A stretch of DNA of 15,009 nucleotides from JAICKN01 sp036491415 (GCA_036491415.1 DASXCC010000007.1:1-15009), one strand, 5' to 3'; positions 6,519 to 13,409 are shown, counted from the first letter of the stretch. Made by a program: numbers and translations. Notes: a model not told the origin generated them from the sequence alone.

Positions 6519-7385
6519 TTGATCTCCGTTCTCCAACTCGGCACGATTGATTACGCCACTGGGTTGCGCTTGCAACAACGTCTAGTCGATCTGCGCAAGA
6601 ACAACGAAATTGGCGATGTTCTTTTACTGCTCGAGCACACGCCTGTCATTACTCTGGGTCGCAATGCCAAAGCAAAAAACATCATTGCTTCTCCGGAGTT
6701 GCTTGCGCAACGCGGCGTCGAAACTTTTGAGACTGACCGTGGCGGAGATGTCACATTTCACGGTCCCGGCCAACTTGTCGGCTATCCGATTTTCGATCTG
6801 CGCAGCCTGCCTTCCGATGATGAAAAGAGAAAGACAGTCGGCGCCATCGAATACGTGCGCCGCCTGGAAGAAGTTCTTATCCGCACCTGCGCCGATTTTC
6901 GTATTCCCACCAAACGCATTTGCGGGTTGACCGGCGTGTGGACGAATCCCGATTCTGCGTCTCATTCAAATTCTCTGTCTTCTCGAGCGAAGCAAAATGG
7001 CCTCCTTGCGGATCAGCCTGCGAAGTCCGGAGACATTGAGCCGGACGAAGCCAAAATTGCCGCGATCGGCGTGCACATCTCCCGCGCCGTCACCTCGCAC
7101 GGATTCGCACTGAATATCAATACCGACCTCAGCTTTTTCAACTTAATCATTCCTTGTGGAATCACTTCCCGGCCGGTCACTTCCATGGCGAAAGAGCTTG
7201 GGAATGAGTTGCCGCTGCAAGATGTCGCTCACGCCATCAGTCGCAACTTTGGCACGGTCTTCCAGACTCAGATTCTCTGGTTGGATTCGCTTGAGTCGCT
7301 GCTTGGCGCCAAAGTCGGAGTCCCGATGAAGCCTCCGGCGGAACTGCGGAAGCTTCATAAAGAAGAAGAGACGTTCTGGGCCTAA
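6519..7385 (+). CDS. lipB: Lipoyl(octanoyl) transferase LipB with in-frame insertion
   Basis: LipB moves octanoate from acyl carrier protein to the target lysine of lipoyl domains (here the E2 gene downstream), the first step of protein lipoylation. The protein has 288 residues, longer than the usual 210-250. Motifs: LLLLEHTPVITLGR (35-48), RGGDVTFHGPGQLVGYPI (74-91), GLTGVW (136-141), AKIAAIGVH with catalytic Lys179, and IPCGI with catalytic Cys213. About 35 residues (143-177) are inserted between GLTGVW and the catalytic-lysine motif, where most LipB proteins have only a few. The insert is polar (Ser/Asn/Asp/Glu) and probably a surface loop. The start is TTG at 6519: a stop codon (TGA, 6513-6515) lies just upstream in frame and the family N-terminus begins here (ISVLQLG). 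The ribosome site is weak (ACGAAG). The E1 alpha gene follows after 64 bases. Confidence 0.95.
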   Translation: MISVLQLGTIDYATGLRLQQRLVDLRKNNEIGDVLLLLEHTPVITLGRNAKAKNIIASPELLAQRGVETFETDRGGDVTFHGPGQLVGYPIFDLRSLPSDDEKRKTVGAIEYVRRLEEVLIRTCADFRIPTKRICGLTGVWTNPDSASHSNSLSSRAKQNGLLADQPAKSGDIEPDEAKIAAIGVHISRAVTSHGFALNINTDLSFFNLIIPCGITSRPVTSMAKELGNELPLQDVAHAISRNFGTVFQTQILWLDSLESLLGAKVGVPMKPPAELRKLHKEEETFWA

Positions 7386-7390
7386 GCTTC

Positions 7391-7400
7391 ACCACGTGGT
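7391..7400. promoter_or_regulatory. Perfect 10-base palindrome between lipB and E1 alpha gene
   Basis: ACCACGTGGT lies six bases after the lipB stop. The 64-base gap also holds TATATAG and TATAGCATATA, so a promoter with an operator is possible, but I found no convincing -35/-10 pair. Confidence 0.25.
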
Positions 7401-7449
7401 ATATAGAACGCGGCGACAGGTATAGCATATACGCGAGCGACACGCATCC

Positions 7450-8748
7450 ATGGCGAAGAAGAAACCAAGCCGAATTCGTTCAAACGGTCGAAGCGTTAGC
7501 TCATCTCCCTCAAAATCTCGCAAGCCGTCTCTTCCCGTTCAGCAGCGAACCTACACCATCGCCGACTATCGGCAAGAAATTCCGGATTTTGAGGTCCGGC
7601 AAGCGCAAACAAACGACGGCGTCCGTTACGAAGTTTCCGGTGATCTCAACGTTCCGGTCCCTTCCATTCGAGATTCGAAATATCTCAGCCAGAAACAATG
7701 CATAGAGATTTACCGCTTCATGGTGATGAACCGCAAAATGGAGCAGGTCACGGAAAATCTTTACAAGCAAGGCAAGGTTGTCGGCGGAGTTTATTTCGGT
7801 TTGGGTCAAGAGGCCTGCTCGTGCGCCTCGGCCTATGCGTTGCAAAAAGAAGATTGGTTTGCGCCCATGATTCGCAACCAAGGGTCACTTCTGGTCCGAG
7901 GATTTCGCGCGCGCGACACCATGATGCAATATATGGCGAAAGCCGATTCTCCGACTAAAGGCCGCGACGGGACTTCCCATTTCGGAGACCTCTATCAGCG
8001 GAACATGGTCGCGCCCATCTCCATGCTTGGCGATCTCATTCCCGCTCTTTCCGGAGTTGCTCTCGGCGCGCGACTCCAGGGACGCAACATCGCTGTCATG
8101 ACATACATCGGCGATGGCGGACAGTCCACAGGCGTCACCTACGAGGGCATCAATTTTGCCGCGGTGCAAAACCTCGGGCTGGTTCTTTTCATCGAAAGCA
8201 ATCTTTGGGCTTATTCGACTCCGTCAGAGATGCAATACAAGGTGAAGGATCTTGCCGAGCGCGCAATCGGTTACGGAATTCCAGGAGTGATCGTCGACGG
8301 TACGGATGCATGCCAGGTTTATGACGCAGCGCGCGAAGCCGTCGACCGCGCCCACTCCGGCGAAGGGCCCACGCTGATTGAAGCAAAAATGATGCGCATG
8401 AAGGGCCACGCCATTCACGACGGCGCGGACTACGTTCCTAAATCGCTGCTGGAGTACTGGAAGAAACGGGATCCAATTGCAAGATTTGAAAATTATCTGG
8501 TGAACGAAAAAAAATGGCTGAGTGCGAAAGCGAATGCCGAACTTATTGCTGAAGTTGATCGGGTGATTGAGGAAGAACGGGAGATCGCCGTGAATTCTCC
8601 GATGCCGAAGCCGGAAGCAGCAGAAGGCGGAGTGTACTGCGAGTCGGGCTGTCATGAAATCAAGCCACGCTATGCAATGCCGAAATTCAAAACAATGAAA
8701 TCAATGGCATCTATAAAACGCTCTGAAGCAGCGGTGCATTTGCAATGA
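7450..8748 (+). CDS. pdhA: 2-oxoacid (pyruvate) dehydrogenase E1 component, alpha subunit
   Basis: With the beta subunit this thiamine-diphosphate enzyme decarboxylates a 2-oxoacid, most likely pyruvate, and acylates the lipoyl arm of E2. It is 432 residues, above the usual 320-400, because of a basic Ser/Lys-rich N-terminal tail (about 1-33) with no membrane segment. The ThDP motif runs from GDG (221-223) to Asn251 (ESNLWAYST). FGLGQEA (116-122), GRDGTSHFGD (171-180) and RMKGHAIHDGADYVP (316-330, the ThDP loop) are family marks. A C-terminal CESGCH (397-402) is unexpected. Substrate choice between pyruvate, branched-chain oxoacids and acetoin cannot be fixed from sequence; neighbouring lipB, lpd, E1 beta and E2 favour pyruvate. 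The start is the ATG at 7450; the ribosome site is weak. Its TGA overlaps the next start (ATGA), suggesting translational coupling. Confidence 0.9.
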   Translation: MAKKKPSRIRSNGRSVSSSPSKSRKPSLPVQQRTYTIADYRQEIPDFEVRQAQTNDGVRYEVSGDLNVPVPSIRDSKYLSQKQCIEIYRFMVMNRKMEQVTENLYKQGKVVGGVYFGLGQEACSCASAYALQKEDWFAPMIRNQGSLLVRGFRARDTMMQYMAKADSPTKGRDGTSHFGDLYQRNMVAPISMLGDLIPALSGVALGARLQGRNIAVMTYIGDGGQSTGVTYEGINFAAVQNLGLVLFIESNLWAYSTPSEMQYKVKDLAERAIGYGIPGVIVDGTDACQVYDAAREAVDRAHSGEGPTLIEAKMMRMKGHAIHDGADYVPKSLLEYWKKRDPIARFENYLVNEKKWLSAKANAELIAEVDRVIEEEREIAVNSPMPKPEAAEGGVYCESGCHEIKPRYAMPKFKTMKSMASIKRSEAAVHLQ

Positions 8749-8766
8749 ATCCATTTGCAATGAATC
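8737..8766 (+). repeat. Perfect 15-base tandem duplication over a stop/start junction
   Basis: CATTTGCAATGAATC occurs at 8737-8751 and again at 8752-8766, with no mismatch. The first copy contains the E1 alpha stop (TGA 8746-8748) and the first ATG (8745) of the next gene; the second copy contains another in-frame ATG (8760). Confidence 0.95.
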
Positions 8767-9527
8767 AACGATCGCCGATTGTTCGCTCATTTCTGTTGGT
8801 TATCGCATGCGCATTGCTAACGTCGCTTTTATCGGCGCAGGAAGTCGGGACGCGAGATCTCACAATTTCCTGGCGTGCCCCCAACGATCACATCGCTTCT
8901 CCTGATTCGGAGAAATGTCCGCAAGTCCATGCCACCATCAACCACGGCAATAATGTGGACACGCATCCTTTCTCCGACAAGCCCAATCCGGATTCACTCG
9001 AACTCACAATTTCAAAAATCGAACCTGCCGATCTTCGTGTGGATGAAGATTTCACCGCGACAGTGCGGCTGAAAAATAATGGGCCAAACAAAATCTCCGT
9101 ACCTTGGCAGCCCGATGGCGAACAAGCGGTGGGTATTTCAAAAGATGGAGCAGAAGAAAAATACGAAGTCGCGGACGTAAATTTTCACCTTACCATCAAC
9201 GATAAAAAACAGCCGCCGATTTTCCTTCAGTCCGCCGGAGCTGTGTTTGCCAACCCCGACGATCACACCAGCTACGTTGAAATCAGTCAGGGACAGTGGA
9301 TTGAAATGAAGTTAAGAGGTACAGCGACATGCGCGTTTGAAAGATGCCCCGGAGAAATCGTGCCTACCGATCACGCCGTCCTCAGCGCCTGGTGGTATCA
9401 GAGAGTTTTGACGCATCACGTCAGCGAATGCAATGAAGATCATGGCGCCGCTACCGTACGCGAACTCACTTCAACGCCGTTTCCAGTAAAAATCGGAAAA
9501 GCTACGATACCTGCCGCGAAACAATAA
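8745..9527 (+). CDS. Secreted protein of unknown function inside the dehydrogenase gene cluster
   Basis: I do not recognise a family. The 260-residue product has an N-terminal signal peptide: Asn/Arg-containing head, then hydrophobic SFLLVIACALLTSLLSA at about 15-31, with likely cleavage after Ala31. The mature part is hydrophilic and rich in short strand-like stretches. ADLRVDEDFTATVRLKNNGP (about 95-114) resembles a beta-sandwich domain used in adhesin- or CARDB-like modules. Four cysteines follow the signal (58, 196, 201, 229) and could form disulfides. It therefore acts outside the cytoplasm while its neighbours are cytoplasmic. Two starts are possible, ATG 8745 (overlapping the E1 alpha stop) and ATG 8760, because of a 15-base duplication. 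Neither has a clear Shine-Dalgarno, so translational coupling is likely. The E1 beta gene begins two bases after its stop, so it must be co-transcribed. Confidence 0.85.
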   Translation: MNPFAMNQRSPIVRSFLLVIACALLTSLLSAQEVGTRDLTISWRAPNDHIASPDSEKCPQVHATINHGNNVDTHPFSDKPNPDSLELTISKIEPADLRVDEDFTATVRLKNNGPNKISVPWQPDGEQAVGISKDGAEEKYEVADVNFHLTINDKKQPPIFLQSAGAVFANPDDHTSYVEISQGQWIEMKLRGTATCAFERCPGEIVPTDHAVLSAWWYQRVLTHHVSECNEDHGAATVRELTSTPFPVKIGKATIPAAKQ

Positions 9528-9529
9528 CC

Positions 9530-10504
9530 ATGCCGCAACTCACATATCTTGAAGCAATCCGGCAAGGAATTTGGGAAGAGATGGAACGCGACCCCACGGT
9601 CTTTTGCCTGGGCGAGGATATCGGTATTTACGGCGGGGCCTTCAAAATTACCGATGGATTCATCGACCGCTTCGGCCCGGAGCGTGTGATTGATACGCCT
9701 ATTGCGGAATCAGCGATTGTCGGCGCCGCGTTCGGCGCGTCCCTTACCGGGATGCGTCCGGTTGCAGAATTTCAATTCATGGACTTCATCGCCTCTGCCA
9801 TGAACCAGATCAGCAACATGGTGGCGAAGGCACACTACCTGTGGGGAGCGCCTGCGCCGCTTGTGCTTCGCGGCCCCAGCGGCGGATATGTTCATGGCGG
9901 CCCGTTCCATTCACAAAATCCGGAGATGTGGTTCGTGCACAACCCCGGCCTCAAGGTAGTTTGCCCAGCAACGCCTTACGACGCGAAAGGTCTCATCAAA
10001 GCGTCTATTCGCGATAACAACCCCGTCATATTTTTCGAGCACAAATATCTTTACCGCCGTATCAAAGACGAAGTTCCCGCAGAAGATTACATTGTTCCGC
10101 TCGGCGAAGCGCGCATCGCACGCGAAGGCCAGGATCTCAGCATCATTACTTATGCTGCATTGGTGCATACGGCGCTCGAAGCAGCCGCGATCCTCAGCAA
10201 AGAGGGAATTGAAGTTGAGATTCTCGATCTACGCACCCTGTCGCCGCTCGACCGCAAAGCTATCGTGCAAACAGTTGGCAAAACGAACAAAGTGATTCTT
10301 CTTCATGAGCATTCACGCACGGGCGGAATCGCCGGAGAACTCGCAGCCATCATCAACGAAGAAGCGTTCGATAATCTTGACGGCCCGATTGTGCGTATCG
10401 CTGCGCTCGATACTCCTGTTCCCTTCGCGCCTCCGATGGAAGAATATTTCCTTCCCAAAGTAAGTGACGTGGTGCGTCAGGCGCGGCGTTTGAAGTCTTA
10501 TTAA
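9530..10504 (+). CDS. pdhB: 2-oxoacid (pyruvate) dehydrogenase E1 component, beta subunit
   Basis: This is the partner of the alpha subunit in an alpha2beta2 E1. It has 324 residues, the usual length for E1 beta. Features seen: LGEDIGIYGGAF (27-38), IDTPIAESAIVG with Glu60 that activates the thiamine cofactor, the MRPVAEFQFMDF segment (75-86), GPSGGYVHGGPFHSQN with His127 at the active site, and the C-terminal transketolase domain from about 190 (SIITYAALVHTALEAA.., ILDLRTLSPLD, LLHEHSRTGG). The ATG at 9530 follows the stop of the secreted-protein gene by two bases, so translation is likely coupled to that gene. There is no clear ribosome site of its own. Separation of alpha and beta by a gene for an exported protein is unusual. 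Confidence 0.95.
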   Translation: MPQLTYLEAIRQGIWEEMERDPTVFCLGEDIGIYGGAFKITDGFIDRFGPERVIDTPIAESAIVGAAFGASLTGMRPVAEFQFMDFIASAMNQISNMVAKAHYLWGAPAPLVLRGPSGGYVHGGPFHSQNPEMWFVHNPGLKVVCPATPYDAKGLIKASIRDNNPVIFFEHKYLYRRIKDEVPAEDYIVPLGEARIAREGQDLSIITYAALVHTALEAAAILSKEGIEVEILDLRTLSPLDRKAIVQTVGKTNKVILLHEHSRTGGIAGELAAIINEEAFDNLDGPIVRIAALDTPVPFAPPMEEYFLPKVSDVVRQARRLKSY

Positions 10505-10537
10505 CAGTTCAGAGGTAGAATGGCCGGGGCTGGAAGT

Positions 10538-10555
10538 CACGATTTATATCACGAT
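10538..10555. repeat. Short direct repeat upstream of cytochrome gene
   Basis: CACGAT occurs at 10538-10543 and 10550-10555, flanking TTATAT. It sits in the 114-base gap between the E1 beta and cytochrome c genes. It could be a regulator site around a -10 box, but no -35 is evident. The rest of the gap shows nothing but the ribosome site AAGGAGG at 10608-10614. Confidence 0.2.
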
Positions 10556-10618
10556 GGGTGTAACTTCGCCGGGTAAGCGCACTCATTCACATAGAGCTGT
10601 GCATTTTAAGGAGGCAAT

Positions 10619-11170
10619 ATGCGCAATTTTATTATCGGTGTTGTAGTAACGCTGGTTGTGATTGTCGCCGCCGGATTGGCTTTTGCTTTCCTGGGATTTG
10701 TACCAACAAACGCCGATGCGACTCCGCCCGGCATTGAACGCGCAATTGCCATGCGCTCAATGGACGCTGCCATGGAGCGGCAGGCCGCTCATGTGAACAA
10801 TCCGGTACCGGCCACGGATGACAATCTTATCGAAGGCATGAAGGTCTATACGATGAATTGCGCTACTTGCCACGGCTCCTTCAACTACAAACCAAGCCCG
10901 TTGGCGAAGTCCTTCTACCCCCCCGTTCCCCAATTGATTATCGATCCGAGTGACGATCCCGAATGGCATGTACATTTTGCGATCTCTACCGGCGTCCGCT
11001 ATACCGCCATGCCCGCATGGAGAAATACTCTGACGGATGACCAAATATGGAAAGTCACCGCTCTACTTACCCGCCTGAATAAATTGCCTCCCGCCGTGCA
11101 GCAATATTGGAAAGACTCTTACGGCGTCGATCCGCACAGCAGCATGGAAGGTATGAAAATGCAGCCTTAG
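10619..11170 (+). CDS. Membrane-anchored monohaem cytochrome c
   Basis: The 183-residue protein begins with a hydrophobic segment (about 4-27, FIIGVVVTLVVIVAAGLAFAF) that acts as an uncleaved anchor or signal. One haem-c site, CATCH, lies at 81-85, and TAMPAW with Met131 is the likely sixth haem ligand, so this is a class I cytochrome c domain (about 68-145) facing the periplasm. It would carry electrons to a terminal oxidase or another acceptor, but no partner is encoded nearby. The GMKVYTMNCATCHG start and the GVRYTAMPAWRNTLTDDQIWKV end are typical of this fold. The start at 10619 is supported by AAGGAGG four bases upstream. It lies between the E1 beta and E2 genes, 114 and 95 bases away, both gaps large enough for separate promoters. 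Confidence 0.9.
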   Translation: MRNFIIGVVVTLVVIVAAGLAFAFLGFVPTNADATPPGIERAIAMRSMDAAMERQAAHVNNPVPATDDNLIEGMKVYTMNCATCHGSFNYKPSPLAKSFYPPVPQLIIDPSDDPEWHVHFAISTGVRYTAMPAWRNTLTDDQIWKVTALLTRLNKLPPAVQQYWKDSYGVDPHSSMEGMKMQP

Positions 11171-11188
11171 ATCAGGTATTGCGTGCCA

Positions 11189-11218
11189 TTCGCATGCTCA
11201 TGGATGGAACGCTATAAT
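11189..11218 (+). promoter_or_regulatory. Candidate sigma-70 promoter for the E2 gene
   Basis: TTCGCA (11189-11194) and a perfect TATAAT (11213-11218) are 18 bases apart. A leader of about 40 bases would follow, containing GCCTG (11228-11232) and CAGGC (11245-11249), which can pair. AAAGG at 11256-11260 is five bases before the ATG. It would let E2 be transcribed apart from E1. Confidence 0.6.
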
Positions 11219-11265
11219 GTCTAGTTTGCCTGTCGCAGATTGTGCAGGCTTTCTGAAAGGTAATT

Positions 11266-12543
11266 ATGGCGACCGATATCATCATGCCCCAAATGGGCGA
11301 GTCGATTGTAGAAGGCACTATTACAAAATGGCTGAAGAAGCCGGGCGATAAAGTACAGCGCGACGAACCTCTGTTCGAAATTTCTACGGATAAAGTGGAT
11401 GCGGAAATTCCCGCACCCGCGTCCGGCGTGCTTCAGGATATTAAAGTCACTGAAGGCACAACAGTTCAAGTAAATACCGTCGTGGGCACCATCACTGGCG
11501 AAGGCGAAGCCACCGCCCCAGCGAAATCTGCCCCTGCTGCGTCCGTCCCTGAAAAGAAATCGGCAGCGCCGGCAAAATCTGCTCCTGTTGCAGAAACGCC
11601 AAAACCCGCGCAAAACGAAGACGACGAAACTCGATCTTCTCCTCTCGTCCGCAAAATGGCGCGTGAACACAATATTGAGTTGTCCCAAGTGGAAGGCAGC
11701 GGCTTGGGTGGCCGCATTACTAAGCAGGATATTTTGGACTTCCTCGAGAAAGGCGATCAACCCGCCGCGCCAGCCCCCACACGGATTGCGAGCGCGCCCG
11801 CACCGGCGCCCACTCCGCGTTCCGCGCCATCGGCTGTTCCCGGAGAGGTCACTCCGCTGTCGCACATGCGAAAAATCATCGCGCAGCGCATGGTGGAATC
11901 GCGAAGAACCAGCGCCCACGTTCACTGCATGTTTGAAGTGGACATCACGCGTATCGTAAATCTTCGTACTAAATTGAAGAATGCATTTGAGCAGCGGCAT
12001 GGCGCTCGTCTGACATTCATGCCATTCTTCGTGCGCGCAGCGATCATCGCTTTACAGCAATACCCTATCGTCAACGCGTCGCTCGTAGACACAAACATTC
12101 ACTATCATCGCAATATAAACGTCGGCATCGCAGTTGCTCTTGATTGGGGATTGATTGTTCCAGTCCTCAAAGTTGCCGATGAACTCAACTTCCTTGGATT
12201 GCAGCGCAGCATTACCGATCTTGGAGAGCGCTCTCGCGCAAAGAAATTAAAGCCGGAAGAAGTGGAAGGCTCCACATTCACGATCACGAATCCCGGTCAA
12301 TTCGGCGCCGTTTTCGGATTACCAATCATAAATCAGCCTAACTCTGCAATTCTCGGGATTGGCGGGATTATGAAAGTTCCTCTCGTCATCACCGACAAAG
12401 ATGGCGTGGATTCCATCGCCATTCGTTCCGTCGTCCATCTGACGCTTGGCTACGATCATCGTCTCATCGATGGAGCGGTGGCCGATCAGTTCATGGCGTT
12501 TCTCAAGAAGACACTGGAAAATTGGAGCGAAGAAGTCGGTTAG
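11266..12543 (+). CDS. pdhC: Dihydrolipoamide acyltransferase (E2 component of a 2-oxoacid dehydrogenase)
   Basis: This is the core of the complex, which passes the acyl group from the lipoyl arm to CoA. The 425 residues show the standard order. One lipoyl domain (1-80) has the modified lysine Lys43 in ISTDKVDAE. An Ala/Pro/Lys-rich swinging linker follows (82-118). The peripheral subunit-binding domain is at about 122-161 (SSPLVRKMAREHNIELSQVEGSG). A second Ala/Pro linker (163-193) precedes the catalytic domain from about 196. The active site is HRLIDG (398-403) with His398 and Asp402. All key residues are present. E2 proteins for pyruvate, 2-oxoglutarate and branched-chain oxoacids are hard to tell apart by eye; the neighbouring alpha/beta-type E1 excludes a standard SucA-type 2-oxoglutarate complex, leaving pyruvate or branched-chain oxoacids. 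It is the last gene of the + strand series and is followed by a strong terminator. Confidence 0.93.
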   Translation: MATDIIMPQMGESIVEGTITKWLKKPGDKVQRDEPLFEISTDKVDAEIPAPASGVLQDIKVTEGTTVQVNTVVGTITGEGEATAPAKSAPAASVPEKKSAAPAKSAPVAETPKPAQNEDDETRSSPLVRKMAREHNIELSQVEGSGLGGRITKQDILDFLEKGDQPAAPAPTRIASAPAPAPTPRSAPSAVPGEVTPLSHMRKIIAQRMVESRRTSAHVHCMFEVDITRIVNLRTKLKNAFEQRHGARLTFMPFFVRAAIIALQQYPIVNASLVDTNIHYHRNINVGIAVALDWGLIVPVLKVADELNFLGLQRSITDLGERSRAKKLKPEEVEGSTFTITNPGQFGAVFGLPIINQPNSAILGIGGIMKVPLVITDKDGVDSIAIRSVVHLTLGYDHRLIDGAVADQFMAFLKKTLENWSEEVG

Positions 12544-12545
12544 AT

Positions 12546-12569
12546 CGAAGCTTGTTTCGAAGCTTATTT
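12546..12569 (+). repeat. 12-base tandem repeat after the E2 stop
   Basis: CGAAGCTTGTTT (12546-12557) and CGAAGCTTATTT (12558-12569) differ at one base. A third, more diverged unit (CGAGAAAGTTTG) follows at 12570-12581. Confidence 0.65.
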
Positions 12570-12594
12570 CGAGAAAGTTTGTTTCAAAAAGTGG

Positions 12595-12629
12595 TGGGCT
12601 GGATGGTTACACACTCCAGCCCATTTTTT
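12595..12629 (+). terminator. Intrinsic terminator after E2, probably bidirectional
   Basis: TGGGCTGGA (12595-12603) pairs perfectly with TCCAGCCCA (12615-12623) over an 11-base loop, followed by TTTTTT (12624-12629). On the other strand a TTTTT run (complement of 12586-12590) follows the stem after four bases, so it may also stop the convergent gene ending at 12668. Confidence 0.9.
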
Positions 12630-12667
12630 ATGCGTACACATCGGTAAATTTTCGTCGCATCGTCGCA

Positions 12668-13384
12668 TCATCGAATCCCCAAATGCTCGCGCATGGCAAT
12701 CGCCAGGCTGATGGCAATCGAAATTGCTGCATTCACCAGCCGATCATAAACGCTGCGTTTTATGTCATTCTTTGTCAGGGCAACCGACACTCCCTGTATC
12801 GACTGTGCATTGCTGTCTCCACCGCATGCTCCCCAGGAAGCATTGCCCCGCAAGCACACAGAAGAATCGGCGCTTCCGCTTGCCAGTTGGTTCGGCGGAA
12901 CAAACCCTCCGATCAAGTCTGCCTTGTTAGCCAAAGCGGAACTAACATAGAGTTGTGTTACCGCTTGCGCGACATTGTTACCCGTACCAAGAGGCACTCT
13001 CACCACCGCTAATGTCGTCGGAGAAGTCGCCGGCACAAGCCAATATTCGGTCTTTACGAAATTGCCGAGTTGATAAACCACGGTGTAAGGAGTGTTCGTC
13101 GGTGTCGCATTCAAATTAGGCACCTGCGATATAGAAAGCGCTCCGCCTATTCCGAGCGTTACGCTCTTTGCGCCTCCCGCAACAGCGATCCCATCACTTG
13201 TTGTGAAAGCCGGCCATGAGATTAATAGAGTCCCCTGCGCTGGTATTCCATCCGCAGCGAAAACGGTATCGGAAATGGTCGTCGTGGCCGGAAGAGCCTG
13301 ACCGATGGCCGACGATGCAAGCATTGCCGCCACCCCGAACATCAAATAAAAAAGCCGCCCAAATGGGCGGCATGCCTTGCGCAT
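12668..13384 (-). CDS. Small secreted protein resembling the N-terminal part of acidobacterial fibre/adhesin-like proteins
   Basis: The 238-residue product has a basic head (MRKACRPFGR) and hydrophobic core to about residue 30 (likely cleaved after IGQA), so it is exported. The next part (ISDTVFAADGIPAQGTLLISWPAF.., then YTVVYQLGNFVKTEYWLVPATSPTTLAVVRV, and VTQLYVSSALANKADL) is beta-rich and, from memory, matches the opening module of much longer secreted proteins in Acidobacteriota; I cannot confirm that here. GFVPPNQLASGSADSSVCLRGNASWGACG (about 160-188) has two Cys, a probable disulfide. The last 40 residues include a hydrophobic stretch (AAISIAISLAIA, 219-230) and do not look like a continuation of that module, so the gene may be a truncated remnant. 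GGAGGAG at 13387-13393 lies just ahead of the ATG and, with the basic head, supports this start over the ATG at 13342. An intrinsic terminator lies inside the first codons. Confidence 0.75.
   Translation of the reverse strand: MRKACRPFGRLFYLMFGVAAMLASSAIGQALPATTTISDTVFAADGIPAQGTLLISWPAFTTSDGIAVAGGAKSVTLGIGGALSISQVPNLNATPTNTPYTVVYQLGNFVKTEYWLVPATSPTTLAVVRVPLGTGNNVAQAVTQLYVSSALANKADLIGGFVPPNQLASGSADSSVCLRGNASWGACGGDSNAQSIQGVSVALTKNDIKRSVYDRLVNAAISIAISLAIAMREHLGIR
13344..13371 (-). terminator. Intrinsic terminator embedded in the first codons of a secreted-protein gene
   Basis: Read on the - strand, GCCGCCC (13371-13365), loop ATTT, then GGGCGGC (13360-13354) form a perfect 7-base-pair GC-only stem, followed by TTTTTT (13353-13348) and ATTT. 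The stem begins 13 bases after the A of the start codon. On the + strand there is no T run, so it acts only on leftward transcription. A ribosome at the start codon would cover part of the stem. Confidence 0.8.
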
Positions 13385-13409
13385 AACTCCTCCGGTTTTA
13401 TCTCAACTC

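Noticed and set aside
10505..10618. tRNA-like look of TTCAGAGGTAGAATGG before the cytochrome gene
   Set aside because: No acceptor stem, anticodon arm or T arm could be paired around it.
11221..12000. A 259-codon open frame on the - strand opposite the E2 gene
   Set aside because: It is rich in Arg, Phe, His and Cys, shows no family motif, and lies opposite the well-supported lipoyl and linker domains of E2; it is a reverse-strand shadow.
12544..12667. Short frame on the + strand continuing past the E2 stop
   Set aside because: It crosses the terminator and is in a different frame from E2; nothing supports translation.
12653..12668. CGTCGCAT tandem repeat as a possible attachment site
   Set aside because: Only 8 bases, with no integrase, tRNA or matching copy at another boundary in the window.
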